DNA from: Streptomyces sp. MMG1533
Lineage (GTDB): Bacteria; Actinomycetota; Actinomycetes; Streptomycetales; Streptomycetaceae
Length of the DNA: 64,000 nucleotides
Direction: 5' to 3'
Assembly: GCF_001279775.1 (NCBI RefSeq)
Contig: NZ_LGDG01000063.1
Location: forward strand, 74,302-138,301
The translations under genes were made by a program, and so were the position numbers. Below are positions 32,960 to 41,093 of the stretch, in pieces. The notes beneath the pieces are model-generated. The model made no database searches and was not told the origin of the DNA. It saw only the letters and a list, made by a program, of their open reading frames with translations. Position 1 is the stretch's first letter. The number at the start of each line of letters is the position of its first letter.

Positions 32960-34111
32960 CTACCTTTTGACCGCCTTCAGCACCACGAACTTCGGGTCAC
33001 TGGCGACCAGTTCACTGTTGCCGAACAACCGCCGCAGCTTCAGGTGATACCCGAGATGACGGTTGCCGATCACCCACAGCTCGCCGCCCTGCCGGAGCGC
33101 GCGCCGCGCCCCGGTGAACATCCGCCACGCGGTGGTGTCCGTCGTCGCCTGGTGCGAGTGGAACGGCGGATTGTTCAGCACCAGGTCCACGCTGCCGGCC
33201 GGCACCCCCGCCAGCCCGTCCCCGACCCGGAACTCGGCATGCCCCGGCACGCCGTTCGCCTTGAAGGTCGCCTCCGCCGAGGCCACCGCCTGGAACGACT
33301 CGTCCACGAACAGCACCTCGGCCTCGGGATCGGCCAGCGCCATCGCCGTACCGACGACACCATTGCCGCACCCCAGGTCCACGACCCGCTGCCCACCGCT
33401 GCTGCCCGGCAGATGCTGCAGGAAGAACCGGGTGCCGATGTCGAGGCGGTCGGCGCAGAAGACACCCGCGTGGTTGACGACCGTACGGCCCGAGACGGGA
33501 CCGAGGCCGTCCGGGAGCTCGTAGCTGTACGGCCACGGATTGGCGGCCCGTTCCGGCGATGGCACCGGCTTTGGCGTGCAGAAGATCAGCCGGGCCTTCT
33601 TCTCCGCGAGCGACGTGCGGGTCGGACCGAGGATCCGCTCGAACAACTGCAGCGTCGAGGTGTGGATCTCCTTCACCATGCCGGTGCCGACGACGACCGT
33701 GCCCTCGTGCACCGCGGGCGCCAGCCGCTGCAGCTGGTCCTCCAGCAGCGCCAGGCTCCTCGGCACCCGCACCAGCAGGACGTCGACGCGCCCGGGAGGC
33801 GGATCCTGTGTGGTGAGCAGTTGCACGGCACCGGGCTCGACGCCGGCCCGCGCCAGGTTAGCCCGGGTCGCCTCCTGGGCCAGGTACGAGTCGGTGATCT
33901 GCACCGGCCGGTGCGCCGCGAGCGCCGTGACCAGCGCGCCCCAGCGGTCACCCACCACCACGACCGTGCCGAACAGCGGGACGTCCTGGTCCGCGAGATG
34001 CCTGAGGAGGTACTCGTCGGAGGCGTCCCAGGCACGCAGCCTCTCGCGCGGGTCCTCGGGGAAGCGGGTCGGCGCGAGCTCGCCCCACGGAGTCGTCATA
34101 CGGTCGTTCAT
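32960..34111 (-). CDS. rlmG: RlmG/RsmC-type rRNA guanine-N2 methyltransferase
   Basis: 383 residues in two halves: an inactive N-terminal methyltransferase-like domain (LFGTVVVVGDRWGALVTALAAHRPVQITDS) and an active C-terminal one (VVDLGCGNGVVGTAMALADPEAEVLFVDES). The catalytic motif NPPFHSHQATTD is the NPPF that flips guanine amino groups. This two-domain form and length fit RlmG (23S m2G1835) better than RsmC (16S m2G1207). Start could be ATG 34111 or ATG 34099. It is divergent from the AlkB-like gene, 54 bp apart. Confidence 0.85.
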   Translation of the reverse strand: MNDRMTTPWGELAPTRFPEDPRERLRAWDASDEYLLRHLADQDVPLFGTVVVVGDRWGALVTALAAHRPVQITDSYLAQEATRANLARAGVEPGAVQLLTTQDPPPGRVDVLLVRVPRSLALLEDQLQRLAPAVHEGTVVVGTGMVKEIHTSTLQLFERILGPTRTSLAEKKARLIFCTPKPVPSPERAANPWPYSYELPDGLGPVSGRTVVNHAGVFCADRLDIGTRFFLQHLPGSSGGQRVVDLGCGNGVVGTAMALADPEAEVLFVDESFQAVASAEATFKANGVPGHAEFRVGDGLAGVPAGSVDLVLNNPPFHSHQATTDTTAWRMFTGARRALRQGGELWVIGNRHLGYHLKLRRLFGNSELVASDPKFVVLKAVKR

Positions 34112-34165
34112 CGTGCGTCCAGGCTAGCCGAGCCGCAGCTCAGGGCTGTCGGGCAGGATGGAACC

Positions 34166-34879
34166 ATGGATGCCGAGCTGTTCCCGAGGGCCCGCACGCA
34201 GGTCGCGCCGGGCGCGGTGCACGTGCCGGACTGGCTGGACGCGGCCCGGCAGCGCGAGCTGCTCGAGGCCTGCCGGGAGTGGGCCCGCCCGCCGGCCGGC
34301 CTCAGGACGGTCCGCACGCCCGGCGGCGGCACGATGACCGCCCGCCAGGTCTGTCTGGGCCTGCACTGGGCTCCCGTACGGAGGTGCCCGAACTGCGGTC
34401 GAGCAGTACGGGACAATCCCGAGTGCCCGGGCCGGCACTGGTATCCGTACGCCTACGCCCGCACGGTCGTCGACGGGGACGACGCACCGGTGAAGCCGTT
34501 CCCGGCCTGGCTGGGGGAGCTGGGCCTGCGCGCGGCGAGGGACGCCCTGGGCGCCGAATCGGCTCCGTACGACATCGCACTGATCAACTTCTACGACGGC
34601 GACGCCCGCATGGGCATGCACCGCGACAGCGACGAGAAATCCGACGCGCCGGTGGTGTCCCTGAGCCTCGGCGACACGTGCGTCTTCCGCTTCGGCAACC
34701 CCGAGACCCGGACCCGGCCGTACACGGACGTCGAGTTGCGCAGCGGCGACCTGTTCGTGTTCGGCGGGCCGTCCCGGCTCGCGTACCACGGCGTGCCCCG
34801 GGTCCACGCGGGCACCGCACCGCCGGAGTTGGGTCTGGCCGGGCGGTTGAACATCACGCTTCGGGTGAGTGGTCTGTAG
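34166..34879 (+). CDS. AlkB-like 2-oxoglutarate/Fe(II) dioxygenase with Cys-rich insert
   Basis: 237 residues. The iron triad is His152, Asp154 (MHRDSD) and His208 (LAYHGVPRV), with 2-oxoglutarate Arg in RLNITLR. The N-terminal lid has MTARQVCLG and YPYAYARTVVDGDDAPVKPFPAWL. AlkB enzymes remove alkyl groups from DNA or RNA bases by oxidation. Between VCLG and HWYPY, where the family usually continues directly, there are about 25 extra residues (66-90) with CPNC (Cys74, Cys77), Cys87 and a flanking His91, able to bind a metal. The DNA of this insert has CCCGTAC at 34373-34379 and GTACGGG at 34406-34412. The start is ATG 34166. Confidence 0.88.
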   Translation: MDAELFPRARTQVAPGAVHVPDWLDAARQRELLEACREWARPPAGLRTVRTPGGGTMTARQVCLGLHWAPVRRCPNCGRAVRDNPECPGRHWYPYAYARTVVDGDDAPVKPFPAWLGELGLRAARDALGAESAPYDIALINFYDGDARMGMHRDSDEKSDAPVVSLSLGDTCVFRFGNPETRTRPYTDVELRSGDLFVFGGPSRLAYHGVPRVHAGTAPPELGLAGRLNITLRVSGL

Positions 34880-34915
34880 ACCGCCCGGCCTGCGGATCAT
34901 GGGAGACTCGCCCTC

Positions 34916-36157
34916 ATGAGCGGCAAGGCGGACCCCCGGACGGCGGGGGAAGGGACCACCTCGAGGGCGCGGCTGGACCGTGGGCGCGGGGCGCTCGGGC
35001 CTGCGTTGGAGCTCGTGCACACCGGACGGGCCCCGACCCGCGCCGTGCTGACCGCCGAGCTCGGCGTCACACGGGCCACCGCCGGCGCGGTCGCCGCCGA
35101 GCTGGAGGCGCTCGGGCTGATCCGGGTCGACGCCCGGCCCGGCGCGGCGGCCGGTTCGCAGGGGCGGCCCTCGCACCGGCTCGCGGTCGCCGAGGACGGA
35201 CCGGTCGTCCTCGCCGCACAGGTGCACGCCGACGGGTTCCGGGCAGCGCTGGTCGGTCTGGGCGGCCGTATCGTCGCCACCGCACCCGGGTGCGAGACCG
35301 TCGACGCCGATCCGGCGAAGGTCCTCGGGTCCGTCGTGGAGGCCGGCGCCGAACTGCTCGGCACGACCGGCCGGCGGTGCGTGGGCGCCGGGCTCGCCGT
35401 GCCGTCCGCGGTCGCCGAGCCGGACGGACTCGCGCTGAACCCGCTGCACCTGGCGTGGCCGGTCGGCGCCCCGGTGCGCCGTATCTTCGCGGAGTGCGTG
35501 CGCGCGGCAGGGATCACCGGACCGGCCTTCGCGGGCAACGACGTCAACCTCGCCGCGCTCGCCGAACACCGGCACGGGGCGGGCCGCGGCGCCCGGGACC
35601 TGCTGTGCGTGGCCACCGGCCACCGGGGCGTGGGCGGCGCGCTGGTGCTCGACGGGCGTCTGCACACCGGCAGTTCGGGGCTGGCGCTCGAAGTCGGCCA
35701 CCTCACCGTCAACCCGGAGGGCCGCCCCTGCCACTGCGGCAGCCGCGGCTGCCTCGACGTCGAGGCCGATCCGCTCGCCTTCCTCACCGCCGCGGGCCGC
35801 GACCCCGGACCGGAGGTGTCCCTGCTCCAGCAGGCCAACGACCTGATCCGCAACCACTACGACGACCCGGCCGTCCGCACCGCCACCGAGGCCCTCATCG
35901 ACCGCCTCGGCCTCGGCCTGGCCGGCCTGGTGAACATCCTCAACCCGGACCGGATCATCCTCGGCGGTCTGCACCGCACCCTGCTCGACACCGACCCGGA
36001 CCGCCTGCGCGCGGTCGTCGCCGACCGCAGCCTGTGGGGGCAGAGCGGCGGCGTCCCCATCCTGGCGTGCACCCTCGACCACAACAGCCTCGTCGGCGCG
36101 GCGGAGTTGGCATGGCAGCCGGTACTGGACGACCCGCTGGGCGCGCTTGCCCAGTGA
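34916..36157 (+). CDS. ROK-family transcriptional regulator
   Basis: 413 residues. The N-terminal winged helix reads TRAVLTAELGVTRATAGAVAAELEALGLIR. The ROK domain follows with an ATP/phosphate loop region (GAGLAVPSAVAEPDG), GHRGVGGALVLDG and the zinc motif CHCGSRGCLD. ROK repressors sense sugars and control sugar uptake. It shares a strand with an RpiB-like isomerase 55 bp on, so the pair may form a small sugar operon. No obvious palindrome lies in the 36 bp after the AlkB gene. Confidence 0.92.
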   Translation: MSGKADPRTAGEGTTSRARLDRGRGALGPALELVHTGRAPTRAVLTAELGVTRATAGAVAAELEALGLIRVDARPGAAAGSQGRPSHRLAVAEDGPVVLAAQVHADGFRAALVGLGGRIVATAPGCETVDADPAKVLGSVVEAGAELLGTTGRRCVGAGLAVPSAVAEPDGLALNPLHLAWPVGAPVRRIFAECVRAAGITGPAFAGNDVNLAALAEHRHGAGRGARDLLCVATGHRGVGGALVLDGRLHTGSSGLALEVGHLTVNPEGRPCHCGSRGCLDVEADPLAFLTAAGRDPGPEVSLLQQANDLIRNHYDDPAVRTATEALIDRLGLGLAGLVNILNPDRIILGGLHRTLLDTDPDRLRAVVADRSLWGQSGGVPILACTLDHNSLVGAAELAWQPVLDDPLGALAQ

Positions 36158-36212
36158 CGCCCACGCACAGGGCGTGAGGCGCCTGCGGGCACGCCCCGGG
36201 TAGGCTCGTGAC

Positions 36213-36662
36213 ATGCGGATCTCCGTTTCCTCGGACATGGACGAACCCGTGGCGCGCAGCCTCGTCGCCGAGCTGCGCAACCGTGGCCACGAGGTGGTGC
36301 CGTACGGCGCGCTGAACCCGGGTGACGACCCCCAGTGGGCCGCCTGCTCGGAGGCCGCCGCCCGCGAGGTCGCCGCCGGAACCGCCGACCAGGCGGTCGT
36401 GTGCTGCTGGACCGGCACGGGCGCGTCGATCGCCGCGAACAAGGTGCCGGGCGTACGCGCAGCCCTGTGCACGGACGCCTACACGGCAGGCGGCGCCCGC
36501 CGCTGGAACGACGCCAACGTGCTGGCCCTCAGCCTGCGGCTGACATCCGAGCCACAGCTCAAGGAGATCCTCGACGCCTGGTTCGCCGCGGAGGCCAGCG
36601 CGGACGCCGAGGACCGGGAGAACGTGGCCCGCGTCGGCCGCCTCGACCTCGGCAGGGCCTAG
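36213..36662 (+). CDS. RpiB/LacAB-family sugar-phosphate isomerase
   Basis: 149 residues. MRISVSSDMDEPVARSLVAELRNRGHEVVPYG is the family's start; VVCCWTGTGASIAANKVPGVRAALC carries the Cys (in the C.TG.G.SIAANK motif) that acts in proton transfer and the anion hole; RRWNDANVLALSLR matches the R.HN..N.L.LG region. It isomerises a pentose or hexose phosphate, such as ribose-5-P and ribulose-5-P. The start is Met 36213. Its TAG stop overlaps the convergent LysR gene by four bases. Confidence 0.88.
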   Translation: MRISVSSDMDEPVARSLVAELRNRGHEVVPYGALNPGDDPQWAACSEAAAREVAAGTADQAVVCCWTGTGASIAANKVPGVRAALCTDAYTAGGARRWNDANVLALSLRLTSEPQLKEILDAWFAAEASADAEDRENVARVGRLDLGRA

Positions 36663-37516
36663 CTCTCCGGCGCCGTAAGGCTCCACAACGCCGCCACCAG
36701 AGGCCGGCGCAGATCGGCCCGCCGTACGCACAACCCGATCGGAAACTGCTCCGGCAACGGCTCGACCGGCAGCACCGACAGCCGGTCGCGCACCGCACTG
36801 TTCTCCAGTACGAGACGGGGGACCACGCCCGTGCCGCAGCCCAGCGCGACGAGCGTCAACAGCCCTTCGTGGCCGTCGGGTTCGCAGGCCACCTCGGGTG
36901 CCGTGCCGCGCATACGGAACCAGCGGTCGGCGGCCTCGCGGACCAGCCCGCGGTGGGGGAGGACGAAGGGCCCGTCGAGGCCGGAGTCCGGTCGGTCCCG
37001 GGCGGTGACCAGGACCAGCTCGGTGACCGCGACCGTACGGCTGACCAGGGGTTCCGGCAGCCTGGCCGGGATCCCCGCGACGGCCACGTCGACCTCGCCC
37101 TCGTCCAGCCGGGCCAGCGCCGCCGCCGCGTCGCCGGTGCGCAGGTCCAGCCGGACCTGGGGGTGCGCGGTTCGGAACGGGGCCAACAGGTCGGGCAGGA
37201 GCGCCTGGCAGGCGGTCACCGTCGCGAACACGGCCAGTCGGCCGGTCAGTTCGGCCGGGTCGGGATGCTCCTCGCGGTAGGCGCGCCACAACTCCAGTGC
37301 CTGGACGGCGTATTCACGGAATCGGTGCCCCTCCGCCGTCAGCGACACCCCGCGCGGGCCTCGGTCGAACAGCCGGTGCCCGAGATCGGCCTCCAGCCGC
37401 TGCACGGTCCGCGTCAGCGTCGCGGGGCTGACATGGCAGTCCATACTCGTCCGGCCGAAGTTCAGCGTCTGCGCCAGATGCAGGAAGAGACGCAGCTCCC
37501 GGTGATCGTCCCGCAT
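36659..37516 (-). CDS. ilvY: LysR-family regulator, IlvY-like
   Basis: 285 residues from ATG 37516 (MRDDHRELRLFLHL); an earlier Met adds eleven residues with no ribosome site. The N-terminal helix-turn-helix reads FLHLAQTLNFGRTSMDCHVSPATLTRTVQRLEADLGHRLFDRGPRGVSLTAEG. The effector domain follows (TGRLAVFATVTACQALLPDLLAPFR). It is divergent from ketol-acid reductoisomerase, which is the classic IlvY target, and the gap has LysR-type palindromes. IlvY activates ilvC when acetolactate or acetohydroxybutyrate is present. IlvY identity rests on this context plus the helix-turn-helix pattern. Confidence 0.82.
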   Translation of the reverse strand: MRDDHRELRLFLHLAQTLNFGRTSMDCHVSPATLTRTVQRLEADLGHRLFDRGPRGVSLTAEGHRFREYAVQALELWRAYREEHPDPAELTGRLAVFATVTACQALLPDLLAPFRTAHPQVRLDLRTGDAAAALARLDEGEVDVAVAGIPARLPEPLVSRTVAVTELVLVTARDRPDSGLDGPFVLPHRGLVREAADRWFRMRGTAPEVACEPDGHEGLLTLVALGCGTGVVPRLVLENSAVRDRLSVLPVEPLPEQFPIGLCVRRADLRRPLVAALWSLTAPES

Positions 37517-37540
37517 GCCGTGGCCTGGCCCTTTCGCTTG

Positions 37541-37578
37541 ACGCAACAGTGCGCTGCAAAGGTTGCGCTTGCCGCAAC
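37541..37578. promoter_or_regulatory. IlvY-type operators in the ilvY-ilvC gap
   Basis: GTTGCG (37562-37567) and CGCAAC (37573-37578) form a palindrome around CTTGC. Just before it ACGCAACAGTGCGCTGCAA at 37541-37559 is a second, looser GCAAC..TGCGCTGCAA site. Two tandem sites 20-odd bp apart in an 88-bp divergent gap fit the O1/O2 plan of IlvY. Confidence 0.6.
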
Positions 37579-37604
37579 GCTCGGGCGGAGCCTACAACTC
37601 GACC

Positions 37605-39074
37605 ATGACCTCGACCACGTACACCTCGCGTGTCTTCGCCCTCGAAACGATGGCCCTGCCGGGCGGCACCGAGACCATCCTGCGCGGCGGACGGCACCTG
37701 TTCCCCCTGCTGCCGAAGGCCTTCGCAGGCGTCCGCCGCATCGGCGTCGTCGGCTGGGGGCCGCAGGGCCGCGCCCAGGCCCTCAATCTGCGCGACTCCC
37801 TCGCCGGGACGGACACCCGGGTGGCCGTCGGACTGCGCCCCGGCTCCCGCTCGGCCGCCGACGCCCGTGCCCACGGCTTCAGGGAGGAGGACGGCACCCT
37901 CGGCGACTGGCTCGCGGTCGCCGCCGACAGCGACCTGGTGATCCTGCTGATCGCGGACGCCGCGCTCGCCGCCCACCACCAGGAGATCTTCGCGGCCCTC
38001 AAGCCCGGCGCCGCGATCGGCCTTTCGCACGGATTCCTGCTCGGCCACCTGCGGGAGACCGGCGGCGACTTCCCGCCCGGCCACCCGGTGATCGCCGTCT
38101 GCCCCAAGGGGATGGGCGACTCCGTGCGCCGTCTGTACCAGCAGGGTGCCGAGATCAACGGTGCCGGGATCAACAGCAGTTTCGCCGTGCACGCCGACCC
38201 CGACGGCCGGGCCGTCGACCTGGCGCTCGGCTGGTCGGTGGCGCTGGGCTCGCCGTACACCTTCCGAACCACGCTGGAGAGCGAGTATCTCTCCGACATC
38301 GTCGGTGAGCGCGCCATCCTGCTCGGCGCCGTGCACGGCATCGTGGAGAGCCTGTACGGTCGCTACCGCCTGGCCGGAGACGACGAGGTGACGGCGTACG
38401 AGAGGTCCTGCGAGAACGTCACCGGGCCGATCGCCCGCACGATCTCGCAGGCCGGGATCGGCGCGGTGCGCGACGGCCTCGACGCGAGGGGCCGGGACAG
38501 CTTCGACCGGGCCTACACGGCGACGTACGGACCTGCACGCGAGATCGTCGCCGAGATCTACGACGAGGTCGCCGACGGCACGGAGCTGCGCAGCGTGATC
38601 CTGGCCGAACGGCGGCTCGGTGGCCGCCCGATGAGCGAGATCGGCGGCTCGCCGATGTGGTCCGCCGGTGACCGGGTGCGGAGCCGGCGTGCCGAGCGCG
38701 AGCTGCCCGTCGACCCGTTCACCGCCGGTGTCTTCGTCGCCACCATGCTGGCCCAGGTCGACGAGTTCGCCGAGCGCGGCCACCCGTGGTCGGAGATCGT
38801 CAACGAGTCCGTCATCGAGGCGGTCGACTCGCTGCTGCCCTACATGCACGCCCGGGACGTGGCCCACATGGTCGACAACTGTTCCCGCACGGCCCGTCTC
38901 GGCGCCCGCCGCTGGGGCCCGCGCTTCCAGGCCGCGTACGAGCAGATCGCCTACCCGGCGGCCGAAGGCCCGGCGGACACGGCCCTGTTGACGGCCTTCG
39001 ACACCCACCCCGTCCACGAGGCCCTGGCCGCGGCGGCGAAGCTCCGGCCGTCCGTGGACATCGCCGTCGCCTGA
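37605..39074 (+). CDS. ilvC: Ketol-acid reductoisomerase, class II
   Basis: 489 residues from ATG 37605. The Rossmann motif VVGWGPQGRAQALNLRDS binds NADPH. The substrate and magnesium motifs are HGFLLGHLRETGGDFPPGHPVIAVCPKGMG, INSSFAVH, and ESEYLSDIVGERAILLGAVHGIVESLYGRY. The C-terminal all-helical part is duplicated, so it belongs to the long class II (plant/E. coli type), not the roughly 335-residue class I more common in Streptomyces. It converts acetolactate to dihydroxyisovalerate in valine and isoleucine synthesis. It has its own IlvY-like regulator. Two hairpins end it. Confidence 0.94.
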   Translation: MTSTTYTSRVFALETMALPGGTETILRGGRHLFPLLPKAFAGVRRIGVVGWGPQGRAQALNLRDSLAGTDTRVAVGLRPGSRSAADARAHGFREEDGTLGDWLAVAADSDLVILLIADAALAAHHQEIFAALKPGAAIGLSHGFLLGHLRETGGDFPPGHPVIAVCPKGMGDSVRRLYQQGAEINGAGINSSFAVHADPDGRAVDLALGWSVALGSPYTFRTTLESEYLSDIVGERAILLGAVHGIVESLYGRYRLAGDDEVTAYERSCENVTGPIARTISQAGIGAVRDGLDARGRDSFDRAYTATYGPAREIVAEIYDEVADGTELRSVILAERRLGGRPMSEIGGSPMWSAGDRVRSRRAERELPVDPFTAGVFVATMLAQVDEFAERGHPWSEIVNESVIEAVDSLLPYMHARDVAHMVDNCSRTARLGARRWGPRFQAAYEQIAYPAAEGPADTALLTAFDTHPVHEALAAAAKLRPSVDIAVA

Positions 39075-39088
39075 GAACCTCTCACTGT

Positions 39089-39141
39089 CCGTCCACAGCG
39101 GACGGCCAAAAGGCAAAGGCAAGGAGATCCCACTCCTTGCC
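39089..39141 (+). terminator. Tandem hairpins after ilvC
   Basis: CCGTCC (39089-39094) pairs with GGACGG (39100-39105), and GGCAAGGAG (39118-39126) pairs with CTCCTTGCC (39133-39141) around a 6-base loop. The second is a perfect 9-bp stem. They lie between the ilvC stop and the element that precedes the glycosyltransferase, separating the two transcription units. Confidence 0.75.
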
Positions 39142-39164
39142 ACTCTCAACCTATAGCGCACCGG

Positions 39165-39183
39165 GGGGCTTGCGGCAAGACCC
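39165..39183 (+). promoter_or_regulatory. Rifamycin-associated element (RAE) upstream of the glycosyltransferase
   Basis: GGGGCTTGCGGCAAGACCC matches the 19-bp RAE palindrome as I recall it (GGGGCTTGCGGCAAGGCCC) at 18 of 19 positions. RAEs lie ahead of rifamycin-resistance genes in soil actinobacteria and drive induction by the drug. Here it lies 59 bp before the glycosyltransferase start. Its TTGCGG (39170-39175) could act as a -35, with CAGAAT at 39195-39200 as a -10. Confidence 0.8.
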
Positions 39184-39242
39184 GGGTTGTGTCGCAGAAT
39201 CGGCGGCCGAAAGCCAGGACCTGCAGAAACGGGAGTCGCGAA

Positions 39243-40478
39243 GTGCGTGTGCTGTTGACGACGTGGGGATCGCGCGGAGATGTCGAACCGCTGGCGGGAC
39301 TGGCGGTGGGGTTGCGGGAACTCGGCGCGGAGGCTCGGGTGTGCGCGCCGCCGGACGAGGAGTTCGCGGCGCTGCTGGCGCGTGTCGGTGTGCCGCTGGT
39401 GCCGCTCGGCCCGTCGGTGCGCTCGGTGGTCGCCGGCACGAAGCCACCGACGGCCAAGGACGCGTTCCGGCTCGCCCCCGAGCTGGTCGCGGCACGGTTC
39501 GAGACGCTCACCGCGGCGGCCGAGGGATGTGACGCGCTGCTGGCCACCGGCCTGATGCCGGCCGGCGCACGGGACGTGGCCGAGAAACTGGGCATCCTTT
39601 ACGTGCTCGCGTGCTTCCACACCCTGGGCCTGCCCTCGCGGCACTCCCCTCCGGGGAGGCGGCCGGGCACGCCGTCCCCGCAGGGCGAGACCGACAACCG
39701 GGTGCTGTGGGAGCAGGACGCCCAGCGGGTGAACGCGTTGTACGGCGAGGCGCTCAACAGCCATCGGGCGGCGCTCGGCCTGCCGCCGGTGGACAACGTC
39801 CGCGACCACGTCCTCACCGGCCGGCCGTGGCTGGCGGCGGACCCGACGCTGTGTCCGTCGCAGGGCATGACGGACCTCGACCTCGTGCAGACCGGGGCGT
39901 GGATCCTGCCCGACGACCGGCCGCTCCCGGAGGAGCTGGAGGCGTTCCTGGACGCCGGTGAACCGCCGGTGTACGTGGGCTTCGGCAGCATGGCCGCGCA
40001 CGCCCCGGAGGACATCGCCCGGGTGGCCACGGAAGCGAGCCGCGCGCAGGGCCGCCGGGTACTCCTCTCCCGCGGCTGGGCGGACCTGGCCCCGATCGAC
40101 GACTGCGACGACGGCTTCGTCGTGGGTGAGGTCAACCAGCAGGCACTGTTCCGCCGTGTGGCCGCCGTCGTGCACCACGGCGGCGCGGGTACGACGACTA
40201 CGGCGGCCCTGGCCGGCGTGCCCCAGGTGGTGGTGCCCCGGATCGCGGACCAGCCGTACTGGGCGAGGCGGGTGGCAGAGCTGGGCATCGGCGCGGCGCA
40301 CGAGGGCCTGACGCCGACCTTCGACTCCCTGTCGGCCGCGCTCACCACGGCCCTGACGCCGGAGACCCGCGCACGAGCGAGGGCCGTGGCCGGCACGATC
40401 CGCACCGACGGGGCGAGGGTGGCCGCGAAACTGCTCCTCGACGCAGTCAGCCGGGAAAGGCCGTCCGTGTCCGTGTGA
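39243..40478 (+). CDS. GT1-family glycosyltransferase, probable rifamycin glycosyltransferase
   Basis: 411 residues from GTG 39243 (GGGAG upstream). The GT-B fold begins VRVLLTTWGSRGDVEPLAGLA, with Asp13 near the acceptor. The sugar-nucleotide motif reads VVHHGGAGTTTTAALAGVPQVVVPRIADQPYWARRV, with His311/312, as in the macrolide and glycopeptide GT1 enzymes. The enzyme would transfer a sugar from UDP- or TDP-sugar to an aromatic or macrocyclic acceptor. The RAE just upstream matches the known rifamycin-inactivating glycosyltransferases (Rgt type), and no biosynthetic cluster surrounds it, so self-protection by glycosylating rifamycin is likely. Acceptor identity is an inference from that element. 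Confidence 0.85.
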   Translation: MRVLLTTWGSRGDVEPLAGLAVGLRELGAEARVCAPPDEEFAALLARVGVPLVPLGPSVRSVVAGTKPPTAKDAFRLAPELVAARFETLTAAAEGCDALLATGLMPAGARDVAEKLGILYVLACFHTLGLPSRHSPPGRRPGTPSPQGETDNRVLWEQDAQRVNALYGEALNSHRAALGLPPVDNVRDHVLTGRPWLAADPTLCPSQGMTDLDLVQTGAWILPDDRPLPEELEAFLDAGEPPVYVGFGSMAAHAPEDIARVATEASRAQGRRVLLSRGWADLAPIDDCDDGFVVGEVNQQALFRRVAAVVHHGGAGTTTTAALAGVPQVVVPRIADQPYWARRVAELGIGAAHEGLTPTFDSLSAALTTALTPETRARARAVAGTIRTDGARVAAKLLLDAVSRERPSVSV

Positions 40479-40541
40479 ACCACACGGAATCGTCAAGCCG
40501 GGGACCGACGGGCGACAGCAGCCGCTTCCAGGATCATTCTG

Positions 40542-40774
40542 CTAGGGGTTCTGAGGCTCTTCCGAAGGGACGGCGTACTGAGCCGGCCCGTCACCGAGTG
40601 ACCAGTCGATCGACTCGTTCTCGGTGAGCGTGACGAAGAACGTTCCGCGGTTCGGTCCGCGCGTAGGCGTGGGCGAGTTCGGCGATGCGCCGGTACAGCG
40701 CCCGCTTCTGCGCGGCCGAGCGCGTCGAGGCGGTCGGGGCCGGCCACCAGCGCGTCCATCCGAACGAACGGCAC
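40542..40774 (-). pseudogene. Tautomerase-like gene with two frameshifts
   Basis: GTG 40774 (GAGGAG upstream) opens a reading frame VPFVRMDALVAGPDRLDALGR that is cut short by one extra base. The next frame continues QKRALYRRIAELAHAYARTEP, and after a second extra base TFFVTLTENESIDWSLGDGP and AQYAVPSEEPQNP to stop 40542. Joined, about 77 residues look like one small tautomerase-superfamily protein with a nearly N-terminal Pro2 after start removal. Length 233 bp is not a multiple of three. It may be a true pseudogene or contain two sequencing errors. It is the last gene of the TetR operon. Confidence 0.6.
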
Positions 40775-40790
40775 TGACTCGGTTCTCCTC

Positions 40791-40967
40791 TCAGTTCCTG
40801 CGCGGTCTGGGGACCAGCTCCCCGCCGCAGTTGGGACACACGTCCCGCATGGCCTCGCTGCACGGCACACAGAAGGTGCACTCGTACGAGCAGATCCGGG
40901 CCGGCGCGTCCGGCGGCAGCGTGGCCGACTCGCATCGTTCGCAGCGCTCGCGCATCTCCAGTGCCAT
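40791..40967 (-). CDS. DUF1272 zinc-ribbon-like small protein
   Basis: 58 residues from ATG 40967 (ahead of MALEMRERCERCESATLPPD). Eight Cys in pairs (CERC, CSYECTFCVPC, CPNCGG) are those of DUF1272 proteins, a short family expected to bind two zinc ions. I chose this start because the longer reading has a Pro/Arg/Gly-rich leader outside the family. Role unknown. It sits between the PTE-like hydrolase and the tautomerase remnant, all on one strand. Confidence 0.88.
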   Translation of the reverse strand: MALEMRERCERCESATLPPDAPARICSYECTFCVPCSEAMRDVCPNCGGELVPRPRRN

Positions 40968-41093
40968 GTCGTCGTCCTCCTCGTCGCCGGGGGCCCGGTG
41001 GCCCCTGCTTCCATCCTCTGAGCACCGGGCGGGGCCGAAAGCCCGCCGGGGGGCCAAAGATCAGCACGATCGGGCCACCGGCCGGCGCAAAGG

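Noticed and set aside
39118..39141. Hairpin before the glycosyltransferase as part of its regulation
   Set aside because: The stem immediately follows ilvC and precedes the RAE, so it is best read as the ilvC terminator.
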